A DNA stretch of 64,000 nucleotides from Pseudoalteromonas phenolica (GCF_005876835.1 NZ_PPSW01000027.1:92503-156502), one strand, 5' to 3'. Positions 30,485 through 38,857 are shown, counted from the stretch's first letter. A program made the numbers and translations. Notes: generated by a model from the letters alone, not told the origin.

Positions 30485-31777
30485 ATGGATTTAAATAATA
30501 TCGGGAAAGTGATGTACGAAAGGGCTACTGAGTTATTTCCAATAAATAGAAGCCTCTCTGGTCCTGGAGTGAGACAAACTTTAACTTATCTAAAGGACAT
30601 TATCCCCGAATTGAACATTCACAGCGTCAGCTCTGGTACTCAAGCTTTTGATTGGACCGTCCCTAAAGAATGGCATATAGACGATGCTTATATCATTGCA
30701 CCAAATGGCGAAAAGATATGCAACTTCAAAGAGTGCAACTTGCATTTAATGGGGTATTCAATTCCACAGAATCGAACCCTATCGCTAGAAGCGCTTCAAA
30801 AACATTTATACAGTATTCCATCAATGCCTGACGCCATACCGTATGTAACGTCTTATTACAAAGAAAATTGGGGCTTTTGCTTAACCCATAACCAAAGAAC
30901 TAAGTTACGGGAAGGTGATTACAAGGTCGTCATTAAATCTAAGTTGTTTGATGGAGAGCTAAATTATGGTGAAATTGTTTTGCCAGGCAAGAGTGCTAAA
31001 GAAATTCTGCTCTCTACTTATGTATGCCACCCTTCAATGGCAAACAACGAATTATCAGGTCCAGTTGTAACTATCGCATTAGCCGAAGCGATAAAAAAAA
31101 TGAAAGATAGAGAATACACATATCGCATTCTATTCTTGCCTGAGACAATTGGATCAATCGTCTATATATCAAAACACCTTGACCACCTAAAACAAAACTT
31201 AAAGGCAGGGTTTATTGTTACTTGTGTCGGTGATGAACGCGATTATTCCTACTTAAACTCTCGACAAGAAAATAGCCTTGCTGACAAAGTTGCTATACAT
31301 ACATTGAAGCATCATACAGAAAAGTATACCCATTATAGCTTCTTAGAAAGAGGTAGTGATGAAAGGCAGTTTTGCTCACCGGGTGTCGATTTACCAGTTT
31401 GCTCTATTATGCGCTCTAAATACGGTACTTTTCCTGAATACCACACATCGCTAGATGATTTATCATTCATTACTGAAAAAGGCTTATCAGGGTCATATAG
31501 GGCCTTGCTGTCTGCAATTCAAATTCTAGAACACAATTGGATATATAAAGTTACAACCCCATGCGAACCTCAATTAGGTAAACGAGGGCTCTACCCTAAT
31601 ACAAGTGATATGCAACAAGACTATTCACAAGTAAGAAGAATGACTAACTTACTTGCTTATGCAGATGGAACGAAAGATTTAATTGATTTGGCAGATAAAA
31701 TTAATGAAAGTGCTTTGAGCTTGATACCACTAATTCGCACATTAGCGCATTCAGGTTTATTAACAAAACAAGAGTAA
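30485..31777 (+). CDS. Zinc aminopeptidase-like protein (DUF4910/DUF2172 family)
   Basis: The 430-residue protein belongs to a family with an M28-like aminopeptidase fold and a C-terminal winged-helix domain, often found in surface-sugar clusters. Putative metal ligands are H182, N188/E189, E220, D292/E293 and H320, in CHPSMANNELSG, LPETIGS, ERGSDERQF and YHTSLDDL. It has no signal peptide, so it should act in the cytoplasm. The substrate is unknown; a deacylase or amide hydrolase acting on a sugar nucleotide or nonulosonic acid is conceivable. It is the last gene of the pse operon, one base after pseI. Confidence 0.82.
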   Translation: MDLNNIGKVMYERATELFPINRSLSGPGVRQTLTYLKDIIPELNIHSVSSGTQAFDWTVPKEWHIDDAYIIAPNGEKICNFKECNLHLMGYSIPQNRTLSLEALQKHLYSIPSMPDAIPYVTSYYKENWGFCLTHNQRTKLREGDYKVVIKSKLFDGELNYGEIVLPGKSAKEILLSTYVCHPSMANNELSGPVVTIALAEAIKKMKDREYTYRILFLPETIGSIVYISKHLDHLKQNLKAGFIVTCVGDERDYSYLNSRQENSLADKVAIHTLKHHTEKYTHYSFLERGSDERQFCSPGVDLPVCSIMRSKYGTFPEYHTSLDDLSFITEKGLSGSYRALLSAIQILEHNWIYKVTTPCEPQLGKRGLYPNTSDMQQDYSQVRRMTNLLAYADGTKDLIDLADKINESALSLIPLIRTLAHSGLLTKQE

Positions 31778-31789
31778 CTAACAATCTCA

Positions 31790-31818
31790 GAGCTCTCGTT
31801 AAATAAAAACTAGAGCTC
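31790..31818. terminator. Weak hairpin between convergent genes
   Basis: GAGCTCT and AGAGCTC form a 7-bp stem with a 15-base loop between the stops of the peptidase-like gene (31777) and the methyltransferase (31826). It is a possible bidirectional terminator but has no strong T-run. Confidence 0.35.
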
Positions 31819-31825
31819 AAAGAAT

Positions 31826-32515
31826 TTAACATTTTTTCCCTACCAGTACATACCAGTCATATGAAAGTCCAAACCAATTCATGGTAATTTCAGCACAAGA
31901 GATTTCAGAGCAAAATTGTGCAAAATATCCAGTAAAGTCTTCTTTATTTTCAAATTGCTTCATAATTTGCCCATTTCTCACATTAAAGTAGTCATTTCTA
32001 ATTTCTACATAACCATCTTCAAGAGTTTTACATGAATCATATATGAAAGATGAAGGCATTGGGACTGAAGCAATAATATAGCCACCACTTTTAACTACCC
32101 TCATAAGTTCCGTAATATGATTTAGGTAACTATAGTTTTTTGGTTTCATGTAATAACTACTATTCCATGTTACTAAGTAATCAAACTCTCCGTTGTTGTA
32201 AGGTAAACTGTCACATGAGCCCACCTTTAAATCTAAGTTTAAATTTGAGAAAGCAGGTTGATTAAGTGTGTTTGAAACGATGTCTTTAGTAATTTCTACA
32301 CCATGACAAAGCAAGCCCAAACGATCAAATAAAGGGAAGTTTCTACCATCTCCGTAACCAACATCTAGTACCTTTTTCCCTTTAAAATTCTTATCAAGAA
32401 AACTTAGCTCTGGAAATGTACCTAACAAAATTCTAATCAAAGCCTCTGGTGGGTAAGCTATTTGCGAGTTAGAGGCGTATACCTCGTTCCAAGAACTTTC
32501 TTTGCTATAAGCCAT
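31826..32515 (-). CDS. SAM-dependent class I methyltransferase
   Basis: The 229-residue protein has the SAM-binding motif KVLDVGYGDGRNFPLF (about residues 49-64) and later motifs FDYLVTWNSSYYMKP and MRVVKSGGYIIASVPMPSS typical of Methyltransf_11. It is the only minus-strand gene inside the glycosylation island and is monocistronic. It may methylate a sugar or the flagellin, but the substrate cannot be read from the sequence. Confidence 0.82.
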   Translation of the reverse strand: MAYSKESSWNEVYASNSQIAYPPEALIRILLGTFPELSFLDKNFKGKKVLDVGYGDGRNFPLFDRLGLLCHGVEITKDIVSNTLNQPAFSNLNLDLKVGSCDSLPYNNGEFDYLVTWNSSYYMKPKNYSYLNHITELMRVVKSGGYIIASVPMPSSFIYDSCKTLEDGYVEIRNDYFNVRNGQIMKQFENKEDFTGYFAQFCSEISCAEITMNWFGLSYDWYVLVGKKC

Positions 32516-32714
32516 CTTTTTTACCTAATAAAAAACACGGTTTTAAATTAACACTCTAACCTCTTATATTTCAACACATAAACGTCTGTTCAACATTTAT
32601 GCGTTCACAACCTACACCTTCTAAATTATTTAACTCAGCTTTGGTTTTGACTTACACTGGTACAGAATATGCTTTAAAGTTAACTGTGTAGAAATATAAA
32701 TATTAGGCTTTCTG
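32516..32714. other. Divergent intergenic region between the methyltransferase and the acyl cassette
   Basis: This 199-bp AT-rich gap must carry two divergent promoters. A plus-strand candidate is TTGACT at 32647 and TATGCT at 32668 with a short 15-base spacer. On the minus strand there is a TTGAAA/TTAATT pair with 17-base spacing. Neither is strong, and no sigma54 or sigma28 site is evident. Confidence 0.4.
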
Positions 32715-33776
32715 ATGCAAAAACCAACAATACTAGAGTGCACTTTAAGAGATGGAAGTTACGAAATCGATTTCCAGTTTACTAAAAAAGATACACAAGT
32801 AATTTCTAATGCTCTAGATAACTCAGGGTTTGAACTTATAGAAGTTGGTCATGGTGTTGGCCTGGGTGCAACAGACAAAAAGATTGGTATTGCAGCAGAA
32901 AGTGATGAAGTTTATATGCAAGCTGCGTCTAAGGCAGTTAACACCGGAAAGTGGGGAATGTTTGCCATACCAGGCATTGCTGAACTACAACATCTGGATC
33001 TTGCTAAAAATTACGATATGGACTTTGTTAGGATTGGTTGCACGATTGAAGGTCTATCAAACTGTAAATCTTTTATAGAAAAGGCTTTAGAGTATGGAAT
33101 AACACCTTACGTTAACTTTATGAAATCATATGCAGTACACCCTGAAGCATTAGCAAAATCAGCAAGTGTGGCGTTTGATATGGGTGCTGAAGCAGTTTAT
33201 GTTGTTGACTCTGCAGGAGGTATGCTCCCCAAAGAGGTGCAAGAGTATATTCAAGCTATAATTTCAGAAAACAGTCAGGCAAAGGTCGGGTTTCATGGCC
33301 ATAATAATCTAGGCTTAGGAATAGGAAATGCACTAGCAGCTATGGAAGCTGGCGCAATGATCATTGATACTTCTCTACAAGGTTTTGGTAGAAGCGCAGG
33401 AAATACTTCTACTGAGCAATTCCTAGGTTGCTTAGCGCGTATGGGGCTAGAAGGCAATATTGATCCTCTAAAAGTCATGGATGTTGGCGAAGATTTAATC
33501 AAACCTCTAATTGAAAAACAGGGGATCACTTCCATTGATACGATATCCGGTATGTCCCTATTTCACTCTAGTTATATGCCCCTAATATATGAAGCCGCAA
33601 AGAGATATAATGTAGACCCTAGGCTACTCATCGTCTCTGTTTGTTCAGAAGACTTAATAAACGCAAGTGCAGAGATGGTTCAAAAACACGCTCAGAAACT
33701 AACAAGCAGCAAAGAAGGGAAACCTTGGAAGCCTGTTTATAAGAATTATTTCATAAATGAGCAGGCTAACTTATGA
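32715..33776 (+). CDS. DRE-TIM metallolyase, 4-hydroxy-2-oxovalerate aldolase-like
   Basis: The 353-residue protein resembles DmpG/MhpE aldolases, which reversibly cleave 4-hydroxy-2-oxoacids to pyruvate and an aldehyde with a divalent metal. It has the DRE-TIM signature ECTLRDGSYEIDF (T10-L-R-D-G14), VDSAGG at 164-169 and the metal ligands H194 and H196 in FHGHNNLG. The C-terminal communication domain of DmpG seems retained (SSYMPLIYEAAKRYNVDPR). No partner dehydrogenase is nearby, so it probably works in the synthetic direction to build a hydroxy-oxo acid. It overlaps the next gene by 4 bp. Confidence 0.85.
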   Translation: MQKPTILECTLRDGSYEIDFQFTKKDTQVISNALDNSGFELIEVGHGVGLGATDKKIGIAAESDEVYMQAASKAVNTGKWGMFAIPGIAELQHLDLAKNYDMDFVRIGCTIEGLSNCKSFIEKALEYGITPYVNFMKSYAVHPEALAKSASVAFDMGAEAVYVVDSAGGMLPKEVQEYIQAIISENSQAKVGFHGHNNLGLGIGNALAAMEAGAMIIDTSLQGFGRSAGNTSTEQFLGCLARMGLEGNIDPLKVMDVGEDLIKPLIEKQGITSIDTISGMSLFHSSYMPLIYEAAKRYNVDPRLLIVSVCSEDLINASAEMVQKHAQKLTSSKEGKPWKPVYKNYFINEQANL

Positions 33777-35107
33777 TCCTAAATTACTTTTCACAACCTG
33801 ATAAAACAGCCATTTACACAGATGGACAAACTATTTCGTATAGTGAGCTAAATCATAAAATCCTTGACTATACAAACACCCTCAGATTTTACCAACTAGA
33901 TGAAGGAAGTGTAGTTGCCATTCAACTGAGTTCTCCTTTAGAGTTTTATTTCTACTTGCTTGCCTGCTTAGAGCTAGGCCTAACATCTTGTCCAATTCAA
34001 GCTGATTCTAATAAAGACTACTTAGATACATTACTAAATATTACTCAACCTGAACTTTTAATTACTGACAGTGAAATTATCAATAATAAAACCTCGTCAC
34101 AAAATAATCACTTCAGAAACTCAGCGGCACTAATAACTTTTACTTCAGGAACAACAGGTGAGCCAAAAGCAGTATGCCACTCGCTAAACAACTTAGTAAA
34201 TTGCAGTAAATCCTTTATTAAGCATCACAATTTAAATTCAGATATCAATATGTTAAGTGTAATGCCTCACCATTACATGGCTGGTATTTTAAATACTTTC
34301 TTGTGTCCACTAATAGCAGGAGGAAGTGTTACAATAAAAGATAGTTTTTCTGCCAAGAATGCAACCGATGTATTTAACTCCTTAATCAGCACTAAAGCCA
34401 ATTGTCTATGGCTTAGCCCTTCTATGCTTATTCTTGCAACTAAGCTATTAAGAAATAAAGAAACTATAAATGCCTTGGAAGAAAAACAGCCAATTATTTT
34501 TATTGGTACAGCCCCACTTCCTGAGGCAGCCAAAGATGCTTTTCTAAAAAAGTGTAAAACATATGTTTTAGAAAGCTATGGTACAAGCGAACAACTATTC
34601 ATAAGTAGTCAAACAATTGAAGAATGTGAGGGCAATAACGTAGGGTCATTACTCCCTGAAGTTACAGTTGAATTTTCTAATGACAAAGAGATTCTCGCCA
34701 ATGTTCCTTGGGAGGCTATTGGATATCTAAATACACAATTTCTCAGTAAATCGACTGGTGACCTAGGTGTTTTTAATTCAGATAAACTCAATATTATTGG
34801 AAGAAAGAAAGATATCATTATCAAGGGAGGGGTGAATATAAGCCCTAGATTTCTTGAAGAAGCAGTCATGAAACAAAATAAAGTAATTGATTGCGCTGTA
34901 ATTAAGTCTAAGCACGATTTTTGGGGCGAAGTACCTGTCGTATTTATGATTACTGAAGAAGGTTTTTGTCTCGATAAATTGATAAGTAATATTGAAAAAA
35001 CAATTCCTAAAGAAATAGCACCTGAAAAATTTATATTAACGGAAAACTTTCCTCGAACGATTACTGGCAAGGTAATTAAAGGTGAGCTGGAGAAGTTGTT
35101 AGCATGA
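33773..35107 (+). CDS. AMP-forming acyl-CoA/acyl-ACP synthetase-like (ANL family)
   Basis: The 444-residue adenylating enzyme has the AMP-binding motif TSGTTGEPK at 124-132, ESYGTSEQ in the A5 position, GRKKDIIIKGGVNISPRFLE (A8 hinge) and the catalytic lysine region RTITGKVIKGEL at the C-terminus. It activates a carboxylic acid as acyl-AMP and passes it to CoA or a carrier protein. It is shorter than usual (about 500-550). The neighbouring acyl carrier protein is the most likely acceptor; that is inference. It overlaps both neighbours by 4 bp. Confidence 0.88.
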   Translation: MILNYFSQPDKTAIYTDGQTISYSELNHKILDYTNTLRFYQLDEGSVVAIQLSSPLEFYFYLLACLELGLTSCPIQADSNKDYLDTLLNITQPELLITDSEIINNKTSSQNNHFRNSAALITFTSGTTGEPKAVCHSLNNLVNCSKSFIKHHNLNSDINMLSVMPHHYMAGILNTFLCPLIAGGSVTIKDSFSAKNATDVFNSLISTKANCLWLSPSMLILATKLLRNKETINALEEKQPIIFIGTAPLPEAAKDAFLKKCKTYVLESYGTSEQLFISSQTIEECEGNNVGSLLPEVTVEFSNDKEILANVPWEAIGYLNTQFLSKSTGDLGVFNSDKLNIIGRKKDIIIKGGVNISPRFLEEAVMKQNKVIDCAVIKSKHDFWGEVPVVFMITEEGFCLDKLISNIEKTIPKEIAPEKFILTENFPRTITGKVIKGELEKLLA

Positions 35108-35724
35108 TTTTTGGCTTTTCACATTTAACTGTAAACTCAAATAACATTCAATCTGATTTGATGGAGTATTTAAAACTAGGTTATGAATTAGAGTTTTCGG
35201 CTTTAAAAATACACAACTCTGAACATAAAAAGCCCTTACTTAAAACCCATAGCCCTACCCACAATATTTACTATCTTAAGCATAAGCAGCTAAGTCCTAT
35301 TGAGCTAATAAATCACTTTAGTGATAATGAAGATCAAGCTGATAAAATTAACTTGGAAGAGGGACATATAAATATCAGCATTCCAAGTAACTTATTTAGT
35401 GACGAACAGAACTTTTGGAAAAGACTGGGCTTTAATCAGAATAACGATGAATTAATTTTAAAAAGATTATGTAAAACTTGGTCTGTTACTTTAAAAATTC
35501 AAGAGTCAAATGTACATAAATCAGACTTGTATCTAGATTCAATAGGAGCAACTTCCCTTGCCTTTATTGTGAAAAAACTAAGTCACTATATAGATAACCC
35601 TGAACTTACTGACTACATTGAAACTGAAGCCTTTGAGCTCTTAATTAATGAAAAGTTACTAAATATTATTTTTTTAAAAAGCCCTGCTGGTATACCTGTA
35701 GAATTAATAGAGATAAAAAAATGA
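35104..35724 (+). CDS. VOC (glyoxalase/epimerase-like) protein, tentative
   Basis: The 206-residue protein begins FGFSHLTVNSNNIQSDLMEYLKLGYELE, which fits the first beta-alpha unit of the vicinal-oxygen-chelate fold, including a histidine (H7) at a usual metal-ligand position. It ends GIPVELIEIKK, with a glutamate where VOC enzymes carry a ligand. The rest is divergent and Asn/Lys/Leu-rich. VOC members include epimerases, glyoxalases and dioxygenases, so the reaction is not known. It overlaps both flanking genes by 4 bp. Confidence 0.6.
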   Translation: MIFGFSHLTVNSNNIQSDLMEYLKLGYELEFSALKIHNSEHKKPLLKTHSPTHNIYYLKHKQLSPIELINHFSDNEDQADKINLEEGHINISIPSNLFSDEQNFWKRLGFNQNNDELILKRLCKTWSVTLKIQESNVHKSDLYLDSIGATSLAFIVKKLSHYIDNPELTDYIETEAFELLINEKLLNIIFLKSPAGIPVELIEIKK

Positions 35725-36383
35725 AGATTATAGATTTATCGATGCTTTTAGAAGAAGGGATGCAAACATTTGCTGCTCATTGGCATCCTTTTTATGAGTC
35801 AACTCAACTAGGCCGTCACGGTATTGAGAATAGGGAAACTAGAAAAATAATACTTGGTACCCATACCGGAACTCATATTGACGCACCAAGGCACTTTATA
35901 AAGGGAGGCTCTACTGTAGAACAAATCTCTTTGGAGCAGTTAAATGGTAAAGCGACTCTTTTAAATCTAACCCATCTACCCAAAAAACATGAAATTACTC
36001 GAAACGAATTAGTTCAAGCATTGAATAACCAATGCCCTGAAAGGCTCGTCTGCAGGTTTGACTGGGATTTACAGTTAAACACAAATGAATATTATACCGA
36101 CCATGCTTTTTTTTCAGAGTCAGCTTGTCAATGGCTTGTAGATAATGGTTGTAAATTAATCGCTCTTGATACCCCCCAACCTGATAATCCATTGAATGGC
36201 AGAGGAGCAGAAAAGGATGCTCCAAATCACAAGATATTACTTGGTGCTGGAGTTGTCATAGTGGAATATCTTGTTAACCTTAGCGCAATTAAAACGAATG
36301 AATTTACGCTAATCGTCGCCCCCTTAAAGCTTAAAGACGGTGACGGTGCGCCTGCTCGCTGTTTTGCTATCGAGGAGGTTTAA
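35721..36383 (+). CDS. Cyclase-family hydrolase (kynurenine formamidase-like)
   Basis: The 220-residue protein has the family motif HTGTHIDAPRHF at residues 48-59, whose His and Asp residues bind metal in kynurenine formamidase KynB and isatin hydrolase. LDTPQPDNPLNGRGAEKDAPNH follows the usual C-terminal pattern. Known members hydrolyse formamides, isatin or act as polyketide cyclases. In this cassette it may hydrolyse or dehydrate an acyl intermediate. It is 2 bp before the carrier protein gene. Confidence 0.82.
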   Translation: MKIIDLSMLLEEGMQTFAAHWHPFYESTQLGRHGIENRETRKIILGTHTGTHIDAPRHFIKGGSTVEQISLEQLNGKATLLNLTHLPKKHEITRNELVQALNNQCPERLVCRFDWDLQLNTNEYYTDHAFFSESACQWLVDNGCKLIALDTPQPDNPLNGRGAEKDAPNHKILLGAGVVIVEYLVNLSAIKTNEFTLIVAPLKLKDGDGAPARCFAIEEV

Positions 36384-36385
36384 TT

Positions 36386-36628
36386 TTGGAAATACAAAAT
36401 CAAATTGCAAACTGGATCTCTCAAAACAAGAATATAGAAAAGGTTGAGCATTCAGTTAATTTTTTTGACAGTGGGTACCTAGACTCTTTTGATATGATTT
36501 TATTAATTGAGTTTTGTGAAGAGCGCTTCTCTATATCTTTCCAAGAGTTTCATTTTGAAGATAGAAGGTTCCCGTCTGTTGATGGTTTAACAACGATCAT
36601 TCTAGAAATCCAAGCTGAGAATTCATGA
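36386..36628 (+). CDS. Acyl carrier protein
   Basis: The 80-residue acidic helical protein has NFFDSGYLDSFDMILLIEF at residues 25-43, with S34 as the likely phosphopantetheine-bearing serine in LDSF. The start is TTG at 36386 (TTGGAAATACAA) and is followed by no better in-frame ATG near it. The AGGAGG-like sequence just upstream (within the end of the previous gene) supports it. It overlaps the acyltransferase gene by 4 bp. It is too far from any fatty acid genes to be the housekeeping AcpP. Confidence 0.85.
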   Translation: MEIQNQIANWISQNKNIEKVEHSVNFFDSGYLDSFDMILLIEFCEERFSISFQEFHFEDRRFPSVDGLTTIILEIQAENS

Positions 36629-37398
36629 AGTACCACTATACAAAGCAAGAGTTAAAAAAGGCTTTATTAGACTTAGGTGTCAATAGTGGAGATACCCTCT
36701 TTTGCCACAGTAATATAGGATTTCTGGGAGTGCCTAAAGGCGCTGCTTCTAAAAATGACATAATGCAATTGATTGTAGAAACAATCATGGAAATTTTAGG
36801 TCCAGAAGGAACGTTTGTTGTACCTACTTTTACTTACTCATTCGGTAGTAACGAGTATTTTGATTTACATTCTACTCGTTCTAATTGTGGCGCTTTGTCA
36901 GAGTATATTCGTGAACTAGAAGAGTCTCAAAGAAGTAATGACCCTTCAGTATCTATTGCTGCGATAGGTAAATATAAAAATGCTTTGACACAGAACTTAC
37001 CAGAAAACGCTTATTCAGAAGAAAGTGCTTTTGCAAAACTGATAAAACTTGAGTCTAAAGTCTTAAATATAAATTTCGATGCTGGTAGCACGCTTCTACA
37101 CTATATTGAAAAACAATTTGATGTACCTTATCGTTATGAAAAAACATTTCATGGTAAAAAGCGAGTTGCTGGAGAATACATATCGTCTAAGTCTATTTTA
37201 TATGTTAGAGACCTTGATATTAAGGGCAGTGAAGCCTGCTTCGACATATTCAATGAATATACAACACAGCATAACCTCTATAAGAGAGCGCCTGTAGGAA
37301 GAGGCTCTGTTGGGCTTATAACAACAAGTGATATGCATTCTGCATTCGCTTTTCTTTATGAAAAAAACAAGTTTTTCCTTACCAAAAAGGGAAAATAA
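36625..37398 (+). CDS. AAC(3)-family N-acyltransferase
   Basis: The 257-residue protein is a member of the aminoglycoside 3-N-acetyltransferase fold family, with FCHSNIGFLGVPKGA, EGTFVVPTFTYSF, a DAGSTLLHYIE segment with H159 at the position of the conserved family histidine, and YEKTFHG at 171-177. Relatives in surface-sugar and flagellin-glycan clusters acylate sugar amines rather than antibiotics. Placed right after an acyl carrier protein, it probably transfers the ACP-borne acyl group to an amino group of a nonulosonic acid precursor; this is inference. Confidence 0.85.
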   Translation: MKYHYTKQELKKALLDLGVNSGDTLFCHSNIGFLGVPKGAASKNDIMQLIVETIMEILGPEGTFVVPTFTYSFGSNEYFDLHSTRSNCGALSEYIRELEESQRSNDPSVSIAAIGKYKNALTQNLPENAYSEESAFAKLIKLESKVLNINFDAGSTLLHYIEKQFDVPYRYEKTFHGKKRVAGEYISSKSILYVRDLDIKGSEACFDIFNEYTTQHNLYKRAPVGRGSVGLITTSDMHSAFAFLYEKNKFFLTKKGK

Positions 37399-37460
37399 AG
37401 TTCTAACTTATTAAAATTACATATAACTCAATTTAAATCATCGCTTTTTTGGAGAGCAGA

Positions 37461-38090
37461 ATGTCATATAAGACTGAACAAGAATCTTTTTGGGCTGGTG
37501 AGTTCGGTAAAGAATATATCAATAGAAATAATGCAGAAGAAGCGATAGCAACAAACATTGCTTTATTTTCAAATATCTTTAAATCAACAAACTCGATCTC
37601 ATCCGTAATAGAGTTTGGTGCAAATATAGGAATTAATTTACAAGCAATAAAACAATTATTGCCAAGTGTTGATGTATCTGCAGTTGAGATAAACCCAGAA
37701 GCGGTTAAGCTTCTTAAAAGCAAGATCTCTCCTAAAAAAATAAGTCACTGCTCAATTCTAGATTATAACGCTGATAAACTTTTTGATTTGGTACTAATCA
37801 AAGGTGTACTTATCCACTTAGAGCCGGAAGAATTACCTAATGTTTACAGCAAACTTTATGAGTCAGCTGACAGGTATATATGCATTGCTGAGTATTACAA
37901 TCCAACACCTATCGAAGTCCCTTATCGAGGTTTCTCAAAAAAGTTATTTAAGCGAGATTTTGCGGGTGAAATATTAGATATGTATCCAGACCTAGAACTT
38001 GTTGACTATGGCTTTGTTTATCATAGAGATAATAATTTTAAGCAAGATGACTTAACTTGGTTCTTACTTGAGAAGAAACAGTCTAGTTAG
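37461..38090 (+). CDS. Pseudaminic acid biosynthesis-associated methyltransferase
   Basis: The 209-residue protein matches the small family of methylases found beside pse genes (known as TIGR03587). It begins KTEQESFWAGEFGKEYINRN, a distinctive start of that family, then has the SAM-binding segment VIEFGANIGINLQAI and LVLIKGVLIHLEPEEL. The ATG at 37461 has GGAGAG upstream; a TTG at 37449 is in frame but lies on the ribosome-binding site. It may O- or N-methylate the Pse derivative. It is separated from the acyltransferase gene by 62 bp. Confidence 0.88.
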   Translation: MSYKTEQESFWAGEFGKEYINRNNAEEAIATNIALFSNIFKSTNSISSVIEFGANIGINLQAIKQLLPSVDVSAVEINPEAVKLLKSKISPKKISHCSILDYNADKLFDLVLIKGVLIHLEPEELPNVYSKLYESADRYICIAEYYNPTPIEVPYRGFSKKLFKRDFAGEILDMYPDLELVDYGFVYHRDNNFKQDDLTWFLLEKKQSS

Positions 38091-38107
38091 ATTTAGCCTG
38101 TTTTTTC
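38072..38107. terminator. Probable terminator at the end of the glycosylation island
   Basis: GAAGAAACAG pairs with CTGTTTTTTC (one G-T pair) around a 16-base loop that includes the methylase stop codon. The T-run within the 3' arm suits termination on the plus strand. Confidence 0.45.
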
Positions 38108-38128
38108 TCAAGTAAAGTTGCCAGGGAG

Positions 38129-38437
38129 TTACTTATTCAGTAAATATTTTTGTATACCTTTCTGGCCCTTCCTAAGATTTGATACTTCTGAAGCAACTTC
38201 TTTACGAGCATCTAGACTGAAGAGCTTTAACTTTTCGATGGTAGCACTCCAGTATTGAATTTTTTCTTTGTCTTCAGCAGTAAGCTTTGCAGGTAAAGAA
38301 AACAAAGTATCCAACTCATTTCGGAGTTGCTCATTTAATTGAACCATTAAATCAAAATCTTCAGGAGAGACATTTTCTTTGCCTGAAATTAGTAACATGT
38401 GCTCGAGTAAATCGTCAACTTTCTGACTTTCTGGCAT
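38129..38437 (-). CDS. FliT-like small flagellar protein
   Basis: The 102-residue protein starts MPESQKVDDLLEHMLL two bases after the fliS stop. A longer frame to 38473 would overlap fliS. It is helical and Lys/Glu/Leu-rich, with DLMVQLNEQLRNELDTLF and LRKGQKGIQKYLLNK at the end. It resembles FliT in size and position, and FliT is the FliD chaperone. Sequence similarity to Salmonella FliT is not evident by eye, so the name rests on context. Confidence 0.6.
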   Translation of the reverse strand: MPESQKVDDLLEHMLLISGKENVSPEDFDLMVQLNEQLRNELDTLFSLPAKLTAEDKEKIQYWSATIEKLKLFSLDARKEVASEVSNLRKGQKGIQKYLLNK

Positions 38438-38439
38438 GT

Positions 38440-38826
38440 CTAACTTCTTTGTTCTGGAGGAATACTTTCCCAACCTGACTTAATTTCTGTCATTATCGAA
38501 AGAACTTCATCAATTTTTTGAATATCATTATGCAAATTGGCATCTAATAGCAATTTCTGACAATAATCATAAAGAGAGTCTAAGTTCGTAGAAATTTCTT
38601 TGCCTTGTTCAAAATCTAAAATTTGCTGCAATGCACCTAAGAGTGTAATGCAGTCAGAAATCAACAAGCCCTTATTCTCAAAATCTCTTCTTTCTATTAA
38701 TAATTTAGCGGCTGATAATTTACCTGTAATGTTACTGAATACTAACTTAACTTGCTCATAAGGTGTCATTTCAGAAACACTACTTACCTTTACTTGTTTA
38801 AACTTTTTGATAGATGAATGTTGCAT
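38440..38826 (-). CDS. fliS: FliS, flagellin chaperone
   Basis: FliS binds the flagellin C-terminus and prevents polymerisation before export. The 128-residue helical protein has MTPYEQVKLVFSNITGKLSAAK, similar to the conserved LI..LY..A...L segment, and DSLYDYCQKLLLDANLHND, the typical C-terminal helix. The length is normal. It is preceded by a sigma54 site and followed by the fliT-like gene. Confidence 0.9.
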   Translation of the reverse strand: MQHSSIKKFKQVKVSSVSEMTPYEQVKLVFSNITGKLSAAKLLIERRDFENKGLLISDCITLLGALQQILDFEQGKEISTNLDSLYDYCQKLLLDANLHNDIQKIDEVLSIMTEIKSGWESIPPEQRS

Positions 38827-38857
38827 ACTATTACTCTCAATACTTTACTAAGTTTAT

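Noticed and set aside
36625..37398. AAC(3)-like gene as aminoglycoside resistance
   Set aside because: The context is sugar biosynthesis with an acyl carrier protein; no mobile element or resistance gene is nearby.
37449..37460. TTG start four codons upstream for the Pse methylase
   Set aside because: It sits on the GGAGAG ribosome-binding site of the ATG at 37461.
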